The notes beneath the pieces are model-generated. The model did no database searches, was not told the origin of the DNA, and saw nothing but the letters and a program-made list of their open reading frames with translations. Below, one piece after another: positions 1 to 8,713 of a stretch of DNA of 64,000 nucleotides. Numbering within the stretch: the stretch's first letter is position 1; each line of letters starts with the position of its first letter. The stretch covers positions 124,001 through 188,000 of the forward strand of contig JABTTZ010000002.1 in the NCBI GenBank assembly GCA_015075625.1, read 5' to 3'. Made by a program: the position numbers and the translations under genes. This DNA is from Anaerolineales bacterium. GTDB lineage: Bacteria > Chloroflexota > Anaerolineae > Aggregatilineales > UBA2796.

Positions 1-26
1 AGCGATCTAAACGGAGCAATCGTTAC

Positions 27-1142
27 ATGACCACCCCACAGGAGACGTTCCGGGGTTTTGGCGCTGGTGTTCTCAATTTCCTCATTCGGCGGCAAGGCGG
101 TAGAGCGCGCTTTACGACAACCGATGTGATCACCTACCTCTTTCTCATTATCGGTTCGTTGATCATGTTTATTCCCGTGTTATGGTTAGTGATGTCCTCC
201 TTCAAGCCAGTGGATGCGCTCTCTGAACGCCCACCCTCGCTGCTACCTTATTGGAACGAAACGATTGTTGTCCCGGGCTATGAAAAACCTTTGAACTTGG
301 TGGATGTGCGCTTTGCGGATGGGACCGTGAAACGGATGGCGCAAGCAGGTGCGCCAATTGGGATCGAAATGCCAGTGATCGACCCTGCCCAACCGGATTT
401 GCCGCCGGTCAAAGTGATTATGGCGCGGGGGCGGGAACGTTTTGTCACCTTTGTGCGCACCATAAATTTCAGCCTTGCCAACTATACCGAGGCGATTCGT
501 AATTTCCCCTTCTTCAACGCTCTTCGCAACAGTGTGGTGATCACACTCACGGCGACGCTCGTCACCCTATTAGTGAACAGTATGGCAGCCTTCGCCCTCA
601 GCAAATACCGTTTTCGCGGGCGGACGGCGATGCTCTTTGTGATTCTCTCCACGCTTATGGTGCCGCTGGCGGTGATCATCATCCCCGTCTTTTTTGTCAT
701 TGATCGCCTCGGTTGGTCGCAAAACTTGTTGGGGGTCATCATTCCCCCCGCCGCCACGCCAACGGGCGTGTTCTTGCTCCGCCAATATATGTTGACCATT
801 CCCGATGAACTGCTGGAAGCGGCGCGGATGGACGGGGCAACCGAGTGGCGGATTTATTGGCGGATCATCCTCCCGCTGACAGCCCCGGCGCTGGCTGTGC
901 TGGCAATTTTCTCCATTATGTGGCGCTGGAACGACTTTTTGTGGCCCCTCATTGTCCTCGGTGGACGGCAAGACCTTGCCACACTGCAACTTGCTTTGAA
1001 TAACTTTCAGGGTGACCTGAACAGCCGTTGGCATCTCGTCATTGCGCTCACGGTGCTAAGTATGCTGCCGATCACTTTTGTCTTTGCCTTCTTGCAGCGC
1101 TATATCACCAGTGGCATTGCGGCGACGGGGGTAAAAGGATAA
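27..1142 (+). CDS. Sugar ABC transporter permease (MalG-like, CUT1 family)
   Basis: Membrane subunit of a binding-protein-dependent carbohydrate importer; it should pair with a MalF-like permease, a solute-binding protein and an ATPase, none of which are in the window. The EAA loop that docks on the ATPase is visible around residues 260-280 (ELLEAARMDGA, conserved Glu264-Ala-Ala and Gly270). About six hydrophobic segments can be traced, the first near residues 33-56. At 371 aa it is some 90 residues longer than ordinary MalG proteins; the extra length is a polar stretch at about residues 60-150 between the first and second membrane spans. The substrate cannot be read from sequence. The start ATG follows GGAGC. 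Confidence 0.92.
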   Translation: MTTPQETFRGFGAGVLNFLIRRQGGRARFTTTDVITYLFLIIGSLIMFIPVLWLVMSSFKPVDALSERPPSLLPYWNETIVVPGYEKPLNLVDVRFADGTVKRMAQAGAPIGIEMPVIDPAQPDLPPVKVIMARGRERFVTFVRTINFSLANYTEAIRNFPFFNALRNSVVITLTATLVTLLVNSMAAFALSKYRFRGRTAMLFVILSTLMVPLAVIIIPVFFVIDRLGWSQNLLGVIIPPAATPTGVFLLRQYMLTIPDELLEAARMDGATEWRIYWRIILPLTAPALAVLAIFSIMWRWNDFLWPLIVLGGRQDLATLQLALNNFQGDLNSRWHLVIALTVLSMLPITFVFAFLQRYITSGIAATGVKG

Positions 1143-1154
1143 TTTTTACCTCCC

Positions 1155-2630
1155 TCAGGGGAGAATCCGCCGTATCAATGCCCAGTCAGCAGGGGTGATT
1201 GCTCGCAATAAGATCACCCCCCCACCATAAAGCAGCCCGCCAACAAGTCCCGCCAAAATTGGGCTGCTCTCCCGCAGCGCCAGCATCCCCGCCAGCATAA
1301 TGCCGCCCGCAGCACCTGTCCGCAGCATCCCCCAGAACACCGTGCGTGACATAGGGCGATCCCGCCGCATCCACAAAAAAGCGGCGAAAATTGCCGATTG
1401 GGCAATGAGGATGGAGACTGCCGCCCCCGCCACCCCTAAAACGGGGAGCAATAGCAAATTGAGGGTAATGTTCAAAAGTAAGCCCCCTATACGTACGAAT
1501 AGGGTCGTTCGTTGGCGGTTTTCGATGATCAACTGTTGTCCATAGGCATTGCCGACCATCATGACAACAGCATACCAGATCAGCACTTCCAAAATTTGGG
1601 AGGTGTTGAGAAACCCAGGAAAGAGCAGCCCCGCCAACGTGGAGGCTAAGACAGTCACCCCCACCCCAACAGGAAGGGTGACGATTAAGGTCAGGTGTGC
1701 TAAGCGGTCTGTGATCCCTTGCAAGGCAAGGCGATCCCCCGACAGGCGTGCCATAAGGGGAAACAGCGCGGTGAGAACAGCCGTGTTCAGCAGTTCTACA
1801 ACGCCAAAAACGATCACGAAGGCGGTCATCAGGTTGCCCGCCGCCGCCGGAGAAAGCCGCGTATAGACGAGGACGCGATCCACCTGCTGATAAACAAGGG
1901 TGATGAAGGATGCTGCGGCAAGGGGCGCTCCCTCCCGAAACAAAAGCGTGACAATGTGCCGTTCCAACGGAAACAGGGGGATTATTCCCGCTCGGCGCAA
2001 GGCGATCCAATAGATGCCGGAACGAAAGACCCCCGCGGTGATCGTTGCCATATACAGTCCGGGCAGCCCACCGCCCGCCGCTAAGATCGGAAAAGCTAAA
2101 CCGATGAGGACGACGATATGGGCGATCAGAATGGCGCTGGTGGTGATCATTTTTTCGGCGGCAAGAAGTTGGTTGTGTGCCATATTCCCAAACACGTCAA
2201 CGATCACGCTGATCCCAGCGAGGGCGAGGAGTCCACGCACGGTTAAATCGTAATTCAGGGCAACCCCGGCAAGCAGCATCCCCACATAGGCGATCAGCGC
2301 AAGGGGCGGCTGTGCCGCCAGAGTCGCCGTCAGGTAGCGCCCCGCCCGCGCTCGTTCCCGTGCGGCATCACGCAGGACAATCAAGCCCATCCCAAATTCG
2401 GGGAGTGTGGCGGCAATGGTGATCATGCCGCCGATCACGCCCCATGTGCCGTAGGCGCTCTCCCCAAGCAGACGTGCTAAGAGAATCGACCAGAGAAATT
2501 GCAACCCCCGCGCCAGCATGGTTGCCGCAGTAATGGCGGCGGTGTTGCGTACCACGCGGCGGGTTTCTGCTTCAGTAGGTAATGGGGTAGTGGGGATTTC
2601 AGCCGATGCCGGTGTATTCAAAGCAACCAT
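1155..2630 (-). CDS. Polysaccharide flippase (Wzx/MOP-superfamily, MATE-like fold)
   Basis: Integral membrane protein of 491 aa with about 12-14 hydrophobic helices. It resembles lipid-linked oligosaccharide flippases of the MOP superfamily, which move undecaprenyl-linked repeat units outward across the membrane. The N-terminal helix contains the usual LARGLQFLWSILLARLLG-type first span followed by a short GTWG loop. An upstream in-frame start at 2717 would add 29 residues that look like untranslated leader; the ATG at 2630 (MVALNTP) is preferred, although its ribosome site is weak. It is divergent from the UDP-glucose dehydrogenase gene, which fits a shared role in extracellular polysaccharide or glycan export. 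The exact substrate is unknown. Confidence 0.85.
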   Translation of the reverse strand: MVALNTPASAEIPTTPLPTEAETRRVVRNTAAITAATMLARGLQFLWSILLARLLGESAYGTWGVIGGMITIAATLPEFGMGLIVLRDAARERARAGRYLTATLAAQPPLALIAYVGMLLAGVALNYDLTVRGLLALAGISVIVDVFGNMAHNQLLAAEKMITTSAILIAHIVVLIGLAFPILAAGGGLPGLYMATITAGVFRSGIYWIALRRAGIIPLFPLERHIVTLLFREGAPLAAASFITLVYQQVDRVLVYTRLSPAAAGNLMTAFVIVFGVVELLNTAVLTALFPLMARLSGDRLALQGITDRLAHLTLIVTLPVGVGVTVLASTLAGLLFPGFLNTSQILEVLIWYAVVMMVGNAYGQQLIIENRQRTTLFVRIGGLLLNITLNLLLLPVLGVAGAAVSILIAQSAIFAAFLWMRRDRPMSRTVFWGMLRTGAAGGIMLAGMLALRESSPILAGLVGGLLYGGGVILLRAITPADWALIRRILP

Positions 2631-2717
2631 CGTCTCAAAAAATGGAAAACTGAGTATAACGCACGGCATCTCCTTTGGTAGAATAGTCCGGCTGTATAAG
2701 GAGTTACTCACCAACAT

Positions 2718-5459
2718 ATGAACAACATCTGTGTCATTGGCGTGGGCTACGTCGGTCTCGTGACGGGCGCTTGTTTTGCTGACCTCGGAAACACGATCAC
2801 GGCGCTAGACATCAATGAAAAACGCATCGAAAACCTACGTCAGGGCATTATGCCCATTTATGAACCTGGGTTGAAAGAGGTTGTCGAGCGAAACATCAAG
2901 GCAAACCGCCTTCGGTTCACCACCGACTATCAGACAGCGCTCAAGGATGCTGAGTTCGTCTTCATCTGTGTGGGAACACCAGAGGGCGTAGACGGCGAGG
3001 CGGATTTACAATATGTCCGTATGGCGGCGGAATCAATTGCCAAACACGCCATACACCCGCTGATTGTGATCAATAAATCCACCGTCCCCGTCGGCACGGG
3101 GGACTGGGTGGCAACCATTATTCGCGAACACCAGCCCACCCCGATTCCGGTCTCGGTAGTAAGCTGCCCCGAATTCCTTCGTGAAGGGTCTGCCGTGCGT
3201 GATTTCTTCAGCCCAGATCGAACGGTTTTAGGCTCAACAGACCGCGAGGCGGCAAACCGCGTTGCCCAACTGCACCTCCAACTTCGCGCCCCAATCGTGA
3301 TCACCGATCTGCGCACGGCGGAGATGATCAAATACGCCTCGAACGCCTTCCTTGCCACACGAATCAGCTTCATCAATGAGATCGCCAACATTTGCGAGGC
3401 GCTTGGCGCAGATGTGAAAGAGGTGGCACAGGGGATGGGCTATGACAAGCGTATTGGGCATCACTTCTTAGAACCCGGCGTGGGGTATGGGGGGAGTTGT
3501 TTTCCCGGCAGCGAAACAGTCTTTACCATCCACGATGGACAAGTGACGGCTCGCACGTTTGAGTCCCTTTTCGCTGAAGGTGGCACGCCACAAAAAGGAG
3601 ATCACACTGAGGTAATCATCCCAGAAAACATGCACGTGTTGGCATTTGATCTGAACACGGGATGTCCTGATATTGCCGCTGTGAGCGCCCTGACCCGCCG
3701 TGATTATGCCGGAGAGATGGTCACAATCACAACGAGTATGGGACGGGCGCTCACAGTCACAGCCGATCACCCTATTCTTGTCGCACGTCCTTATGGGTTG
3801 GAAACGATCCCCGCTTCAGAGGTGACGGCGGACGAACACCTTGCCGCCTTGACCATGTTACCTAAGATACCTACTCTCCAGAGGCTAAACCTGATTGAGT
3901 TATTGGAGGGAACAGCGCTAGAAAACGCTGTGTATGTCTCGCCCATTGATGACTCATTCACAGCGCACTATGCAGACTTTGCGGAACACATTTCACCTGA
4001 GATGCTTAAACATCCTCATGAAATTAAACAGCACAACCGCATGGCTCTCACGATATACCGGCAGTTAACGGCGCAAGGCGTTTTGAATGTTTCAGCCGAA
4101 AAATTGCTGCTCTATACGGCAAAGGGCGCAGCAACCAAAATCAAGGCGATCATCGAGGTTGATGCTGATCTCGCCCGTTTGTGTGGCTATTACCTTGCCG
4201 AGGGATTTATCAGTGAGGATATAGGGCGTGGCGGCGCACAGCGTGAGCGAACCGGCTTCACCTTTGGGGCGCATGAAAACGAATACATCGCTGATCTACG
4301 GCGTATTTTAGATCGTTATGGTTTGAAATACATCGAAAGAGCCAGCACAAACGCTATCAGCACGATTGTCTCTTCGCGTGTTTTCGCGTGGCTAATTCGC
4401 GATGTTCTTGGCTGTGGAACACACTCAAATGACAAACGCCTTCCTATGTTTGCCTTTGGGCTGCCCCCTGCCTTAAGTTATGAGCTTTTGCGTGGCGCAT
4501 TTAGCGGTGATGGGGCTGTCACCCCTGTGCAAAATGGCAAGAATCTCATGCTTGAATATGCCACAACCAGCAAGCAGTTTGCTGATGGATTGGCATTAGT
4601 CCTCCAATCCCTTGGCATTGTGCCAACAGTTCGTGCGCGATTGATGAACAAATCCAAGCGCCCCGCCTATATTCTGCGTGTCAGTGGCTATAATCAGCTG
4701 AGAAAACTCACTCATGTGTTTGGCGAAACGCGCCGAGAACAGATTGAGTCAATTCTTAATGCCTATAAACGCCACATTCAACCGCATGGCTTCAAACCTC
4801 AAGGTGCTTATGCTGCACTTGACGTGATGCGTGTTGAACGCCACACAGACTCCCTCGCCGTCTATAGCCTAGAGACAACCACACACACATTCATTGGAAA
4901 CAGCGCCCTTGTCTTGCACAACTGTTTTCCCAAAGACGTAAAAGCGTTGTCCTACATGGCGCAAGTTCACGGCACAGCCCCACAGTTGTTGCAAGCGGTC
5001 ATGGGAATCAACGAAATTCAGCGCAAGCAGATCGTCCTCAAACTGGAGGATATGCTTGGCGATGTGCAGGGGAAGGTGATCGGGCTGCTTGGTCTGGCGT
5101 TCAAGGAAAACACCGATGATATTCGCGTTTCCCCTGCCTTAGAGATCGCGGATATGCTCCATAACCTGGGGGCGACGGTGCGCGGCTATGATCCGGTGGC
5201 GAATGAGAATGTTGCTCACAGCTACAAATACATCCAGCTTGCCGAAGATGCCTACGATCTGGCAAAGGGGTGCGATGCACTCGTTGTGGCAACCCCCTGG
5301 AACGAGTTCAAGGGGTTGGATATGGTGCGTCTGCGTGAGGTCATGCGCCAGCCAAACCTTGTCGATGGGCGCAATCTCTACGATCCACTCCGAATGAAGG
5401 ATTATGGCTTTCATTATCGTGGCGTTGGGCGCGGGTACAACGGCACAGCGGTGAAATAG
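2718..5459 (+). CDS. ugd: UDP-glucose 6-dehydrogenase precursor containing an intein
   Basis: Oxidises UDP-glucose to UDP-glucuronate with two NAD+, supplying glucuronate for polysaccharide. The 913-aa precursor is a 438-aa UGD interrupted by a 475-aa intein. N-extein: Rossmann motif GVGYVG at residues 8-13, TVPVGT, and the SCPEFLREG signature. The catalytic signature GGSCFPKD is split: GGS ends the N-extein at residue 260 and CFPKD begins the C-extein at residue 736. The catalytic Cys736 is therefore also the +1 splicing nucleophile, so the unspliced precursor should be inactive. The C-extein carries the UDP-binding domain (LGLAFKENTDDIRVSPAL). It is divergent from a flippase gene. AAGGAG lies 14 nt before the ATG, longer than usual. 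Confidence 0.95.
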   Translation: MNNICVIGVGYVGLVTGACFADLGNTITALDINEKRIENLRQGIMPIYEPGLKEVVERNIKANRLRFTTDYQTALKDAEFVFICVGTPEGVDGEADLQYVRMAAESIAKHAIHPLIVINKSTVPVGTGDWVATIIREHQPTPIPVSVVSCPEFLREGSAVRDFFSPDRTVLGSTDREAANRVAQLHLQLRAPIVITDLRTAEMIKYASNAFLATRISFINEIANICEALGADVKEVAQGMGYDKRIGHHFLEPGVGYGGSCFPGSETVFTIHDGQVTARTFESLFAEGGTPQKGDHTEVIIPENMHVLAFDLNTGCPDIAAVSALTRRDYAGEMVTITTSMGRALTVTADHPILVARPYGLETIPASEVTADEHLAALTMLPKIPTLQRLNLIELLEGTALENAVYVSPIDDSFTAHYADFAEHISPEMLKHPHEIKQHNRMALTIYRQLTAQGVLNVSAEKLLLYTAKGAATKIKAIIEVDADLARLCGYYLAEGFISEDIGRGGAQRERTGFTFGAHENEYIADLRRILDRYGLKYIERASTNAISTIVSSRVFAWLIRDVLGCGTHSNDKRLPMFAFGLPPALSYELLRGAFSGDGAVTPVQNGKNLMLEYATTSKQFADGLALVLQSLGIVPTVRARLMNKSKRPAYILRVSGYNQLRKLTHVFGETRREQIESILNAYKRHIQPHGFKPQGAYAALDVMRVERHTDSLAVYSLETTTHTFIGNSALVLHNCFPKDVKALSYMAQVHGTAPQLLQAVMGINEIQRKQIVLKLEDMLGDVQGKVIGLLGLAFKENTDDIRVSPALEIADMLHNLGATVRGYDPVANENVAHSYKYIQLAEDAYDLAKGCDALVVATPWNEFKGLDMVRLREVMRQPNLVDGRNLYDPLRMKDYGFHYRGVGRGYNGTAVK
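3498..4922 (+). other. Intein with LAGLIDADG homing endonuclease inside UGD
   Basis: Residues 261-735 of the precursor. Block A begins at Cys261 (CFPGSETVFTIHDG). Block B is seen as TVTADHPILV with the TxxH motif. Blocks F and G are seen as VYSLETTTHTFI and ALVLHN, giving a C-terminal His-Asn followed by Cys736. All residues needed for splicing by the standard class 1 pathway are present. The central part carries two LAGLIDADG-type motifs: LCGYYLAEGF at residues 488-497 and LLRGAFSGDG at residues 590-599, each with an acidic residue at the expected place, so the endonuclease may be intact. To my knowledge an intein in UDP-glucose dehydrogenase is recorded from Methanocaldococcus; whether it uses the same site was not checked. 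Confidence 0.95.
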
Positions 5460-5520
5460 GGCGAAAGCTGCATCGCTATGTGTGAAGGGGCAACCTCATT
5501 GCCCTTTCAGCAACCGATTA

Positions 5521-5574
5521 AAACCCCACCCCTACACCCTTTGTACACAGAAATTTAGGGTCTTGGGGTTTTTG
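5521..5574 (+). terminator. Probable intrinsic terminator after ugd
   Basis: Outer stem AAAACCCCA (5521-5529) pairs with TGGGGTTTT (5566-5574, approximate), and an inner stem ACCCT/AGGGT (5537-5541 with 5558-5562) shortens the loop. The right arm ends in a T-run. A second small hairpin with arms GGGCAA/TTGCCC lies upstream at about 5486-5507. Confidence 0.5.
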
Positions 5575-5604
5575 AACTAGGGATTAAAGAAAGGAATCAA
5601 CCTC

Positions 5605-6354
5605 GTGTCCGAGACATTGATCGGTAAACGTATCGCCGTCCTGGATCAAGGTTTCCTCGAGCTGCAAGATGTCATGCCCCATCCGGCGGCGGGTGTTTCT
5701 CCCGATACGGCAATCGCATCAGCGGCACGGGTGTCCTTTATGGGTGAGAGCAAAGGGGATGAAAAAGACGCCAAGCTGATCCATTACCTCATGAAACATG
5801 CGCACACCTCGCCTTTCGAGATGGTGGAATTCAAATTTCGCGTAAAAGCCCCTTTAATTACGTACTGGCAGTGGATTCGTCACCGCACCTTTGCCTATCA
5901 AAGCGTGAACAGCCAATCAGGGCGTTATACCGAGTTTGACGAAGATGAATTTTACATCCCCGCTGTGTGGCGGCGGCAGTCCCCTAGCAACAAACAAGCC
6001 AGCCTCGGTGAGGTGGAAACGGCGGAAGGGGAGGAACTGACCCGTGACCTGATCGCCTTTTATAAGGAAGGCTTTTCGCTTTATGAAAAAGCGCTGGCGG
6101 CGGGCGTCTCGCGGGAGATGGCGCGGCTATTTTTGCCCGCATTTGCTGTCTACTACACATGGATTGTGAAGGTTGATCTTCACAATTTGTTTGGGTTTCT
6201 TCGGCTGCGCATGGCGGGCGATGCCCAATACGAAATTCGCGCCTATGCCGAGGCAATGTATTACGAGTTCGTCAAGCCGCTTGCTCCAGTGGCATCAGCG
6301 GCATTTGAGGACTACATCTTGAAACCGAACGGGATTGCGGTACATACAGCGTAG
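5605..6354 (+). CDS. thyX: FAD-dependent thymidylate synthase ThyX
   Basis: Makes dTMP from dUMP using methylene-tetrahydrofolate and FADH2/NADPH, replacing ThyA. The protein is 249 aa, normal for the family. The flavin and nucleotide signature is present as RHRTFAYQSVNSQSGRY (residues 92-108), and the C-terminal half keeps the Arg-containing segment (LRLRMAGDAQYEIR). The spacing from RHR to the serine before GRY is ten residues, against seven in the textbook RHR-x7-S motif. Start is GTG at 5605, with AAAGGAA about 10 nt upstream. It stands alone between the ugd terminator and a leftward glycosylase gene. No thyA was seen in the window. Confidence 0.93.
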   Translation: MSETLIGKRIAVLDQGFLELQDVMPHPAAGVSPDTAIASAARVSFMGESKGDEKDAKLIHYLMKHAHTSPFEMVEFKFRVKAPLITYWQWIRHRTFAYQSVNSQSGRYTEFDEDEFYIPAVWRRQSPSNKQASLGEVETAEGEELTRDLIAFYKEGFSLYEKALAAGVSREMARLFLPAFAVYYTWIVKVDLHNLFGFLRLRMAGDAQYEIRAYAEAMYYEFVKPLAPVASAAFEDYILKPNGIAVHTA

Positions 6355-6398
6355 TCCCTATCCAGATGGGTGTATTGATGCCTTATTGGGATAGACGC

Positions 6399-6920
6399 TC
6401 AGGGGTTTCTATCTCCTTCCGCCTTTTGCCCCTCTCGAATCGTCCGCGCCAAAAGCGCCCAAACCGCCTCATCCCACATTCTCAGTGCTGCCAGCGAGGT
6501 TGACGGCAGCACCCAAATCACTGTCTCTCCAACAGTTTCCCCCGCAACCACACCATAGTTCAGACGTGCTGCTTGCAAAAAGACTTTTGCGGCAGTTTTT
6601 CCGTTGAACGCCAAAATGTGTGGAGCATGATCAGCTATCTTCTGGCGCAAGCCATCGACATCAAAATCCCCTGTTTCCAGGTCGGCATCCCCACCATAGG
6701 TTTCCTTAGCCAAGTCCGTCAAGCCAATACCATAGGTTAAAACCGCCCGAAAATCGGCGGGCTTGATCAGATGCGGCGTCAAGCCCACCTTGTAGAGTGT
6801 TGTCCAAAAGCGATTCCGGGGGTTGGCATAGTAAGCGCCCGCCGAAGCAGAATGGTTGCCCGCCGCCGTTCCACAGAAAACAACCTTTAGATCAGCAGCG
6901 AGAACATCTGGAAGGATCAT
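6399..6920 (-). CDS. Mug/TDG-like mismatch-specific uracil-DNA glycosylase
   Basis: Predicted to excise uracil or related bases from mismatched DNA in base-excision repair. The 173-aa length matches the compact UDG superfamily. Motif A is seen near the N-terminus as FCGTAAGNHSA followed by the family-typical ANPRNRFW segment; motif B is the C-terminal LPSTSLAALR, where classical Mug has NPSG. Because the usual Asn or Asp of motif A is not obvious, the subfamily (family 2 Mug, or family 6-like) is uncertain. It converges on thyX and diverges from the WXG100 gene. Confidence 0.8.
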   Translation of the reverse strand: MILPDVLAADLKVVFCGTAAGNHSASAGAYYANPRNRFWTTLYKVGLTPHLIKPADFRAVLTYGIGLTDLAKETYGGDADLETGDFDVDGLRQKIADHAPHILAFNGKTAAKVFLQAARLNYGVVAGETVGETVIWVLPSTSLAALRMWDEAVWALLARTIREGQKAEGDRNP

Positions 6921-7070
6921 GATTAATATCCTCTATAAACGGTGTGAAAATGTTGCAAAGACCCGATTCGATTTTGGGTGAGAAAGAAGGCGTAGATATG
7001 AAGAAAGTATAAATCATCATACAATAACTCAATTATCTATGTGTGTGGGGATCACCGGAGGGGATAACCT

Positions 7071-8162
7071 ATGGCGGGGAAAATTCAATGCGATTATGAC
7101 CGTATGGCAAAAATAGCTCAAACGTTTGCCAAAGAAGCCCAGCAAACCCTACAATGTTTTTCTCAATTAAACCGTATTGCGGGCGATTTACAGAATGGTG
7201 GGTGGGTTGGCGAAGGGAATGATCGCTTTCAACGTGAGTTTGAAGACATCATTCGGAAGTCGATGAATAAGCTCGTGAACGTCCTCCAAGACGCGGGGCA
7301 AGCCTCGCAGAAAATTGCACAGGCATTGCGTGGCGCAGAAGAAGAAGCCGGAGCGCTCTTTGGTGGGGGCGGTGGCGGGGTGAATGGCAAACCCGGAGGG
7401 GGTGGCGGTGCGGGGACAAACGCCGGGAATGGCAGCACAGGTGGCGGGGGCGGTGCGGGCAAGCCCGGCGGGGGCGAAAAACCTGCCCAAACATTCACCT
7501 ATCCCAAACCAACGTGGCCTGTTGACCTCAAGAATTCCAGCCAATTAGACGCGATCATTAAGCCAAACATCCGAGGGCAAAACACCAAAGAACTTGCCGA
7601 TGTGATGAAAACCCTAAACGGCAACCCGAAAGGGGCGGAATTGGATGCGGCATTGACGAAACTGGCAGAAATTCGTGGTGTTCCAGTCGATAAGATCAAA
7701 GCTGATTACAACAAGTTTGTTGAAGTACGCAATCAGGCAGAAGCAACCCGCGCCCGAAAAGGTCTTGAACCTATCTCTCAGCTTGCTGATGGCAAGGGAA
7801 CATTTGACTTTGCCAAAAAAGGCGAGAGTTTCTGGGGAACAACCGATCAACTGCGGCATGGGAAGATTCTAGGCGACACCTTCGGGATTGATCCCGCCTT
7901 TGGATCGCTCTTGAATCCAACGGGCGGATTGGCGGGTCCCGGTGACACGCCCATCTACCTTGTTGGGGAAAACAGCATGGCGGTCAATGTGCATGGCGCG
8001 GTGCATGATGCTGGCGGCTATCTGAAGAACTACCATGATGTTGGACCGGGCTACCACTATGTGCCGGGGACGTGGCAAATCCTTGACACAACAAACCCCC
8101 TTGCCGGGCAAGTGGATGGAATCAAATTCTGGGTAAAGGAACTAGACAAACGCGGAATGTAA
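7071..8162 (+). CDS. WXG100-domain protein with glycine-rich linker and toxin-like C-terminal domain
   Basis: 363 aa in three parts. Residues 1-100 form a helical hairpin of WXG100/ESAT-6 type, with GGWVGEGNDRF at the turn (Trp-x-Gly) and long amphipathic helices on both sides. Residues about 101-140 are a linker made almost wholly of Gly, Ala, Asn and Pro. Residues 145-363 are a distinct domain ending with a segment rich in His, Tyr and Gly (NVHGAVHDAGGYLKNYHDVG), which superficially recalls the His-Asp pair of phospholipase-like toxins. This architecture is typical of type VII-secreted or polymorphic toxins. No secretion ATPase or immunity gene is recognisable next to it. GGAGGGG lies 8 nt before the ATG. 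Toxin activity is inferred, not shown. Confidence 0.7.
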   Translation: MAGKIQCDYDRMAKIAQTFAKEAQQTLQCFSQLNRIAGDLQNGGWVGEGNDRFQREFEDIIRKSMNKLVNVLQDAGQASQKIAQALRGAEEEAGALFGGGGGGVNGKPGGGGGAGTNAGNGSTGGGGGAGKPGGGEKPAQTFTYPKPTWPVDLKNSSQLDAIIKPNIRGQNTKELADVMKTLNGNPKGAELDAALTKLAEIRGVPVDKIKADYNKFVEVRNQAEATRARKGLEPISQLADGKGTFDFAKKGESFWGTTDQLRHGKILGDTFGIDPAFGSLLNPTGGLAGPGDTPIYLVGENSMAVNVHGAVHDAGGYLKNYHDVGPGYHYVPGTWQILDTTNPLAGQVDGIKFWVKELDKRGM

Positions 8163-8251
8163 GTGCGTTAACCACCCGTAGATGTGTGTCTGATGGGGGT
8201 AGGCATGATGCCATGCCCCTATCAGATCTCGAAGCCCAACCTGCTGGAGAT

Positions 8252-8713
8252 TCAACGCATCTCGGCAAAGGGATCGCTCTTGTTTGGGGTCGTTTTGAAG
8301 AGTGCGGCTTGTTCATGCAGCCAACGCAGTGCCTCTGTGCGCTGCACAAAAATCCGTACCTCGCTCTGTTTATGGCGTCCCTTCCGCTCTCGCACAAACA
8401 TCGAGATGATGCGCATGGCGAATCCGTCTTTCAGAAGGAGGGCAACCCGCGCCGGTGTGTCGGGATCAGCCGCATCATAGGCTTCATCCGCACGTTGGCG
8501 GGCATAGGGAGTTAGCGTTTGGCTCGGTGCAGAGAGATCAAGCAGGGCAAGGATGGGCTGCCCGGGCGTCCACGCCCGATAGGTCTCGGTGACGATATTT
8601 GCCCACTGATCCACCGCAATCCGCCGCATATCGCCCTGGCTGGCGATGACGACAATGCGTCCCTCGGCAAGAAACTCACGGCTGATTCCATGATCAAAGA
8701 CCTCAAGGGTCAT
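8252..8713 (-). CDS. Conserved hypothetical protein, downstream copy of a tandem pair
   Basis: 153-aa cytosolic protein of no family I recognise. It is clearly paralogous to the gene just upstream (8710-9180). The shared core reads EGRIVV..GDMRR.AVD.W near residues 17-38, W.PG.P...L.DLSAP near residues 48-65, and TPY.RQ.A...Y after that. The C-terminal part ends in a basic helix and an ALRWL.EQ segment. There are no membrane spans or signal peptide. Its start codon overlaps the stop of the upstream copy (ATGA), so the two are co-translated. The strand layout suggests no link to the WXG100 gene, which points towards it. Confidence 0.7.
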   Translation of the reverse strand: MTLEVFDHGISREFLAEGRIVVIASQGDMRRIAVDQWANIVTETYRAWTPGQPILALLDLSAPSQTLTPYARQRADEAYDAADPDTPARVALLLKDGFAMRIISMFVRERKGRHKQSEVRIFVQRTEALRWLHEQAALFKTTPNKSDPFAEMR

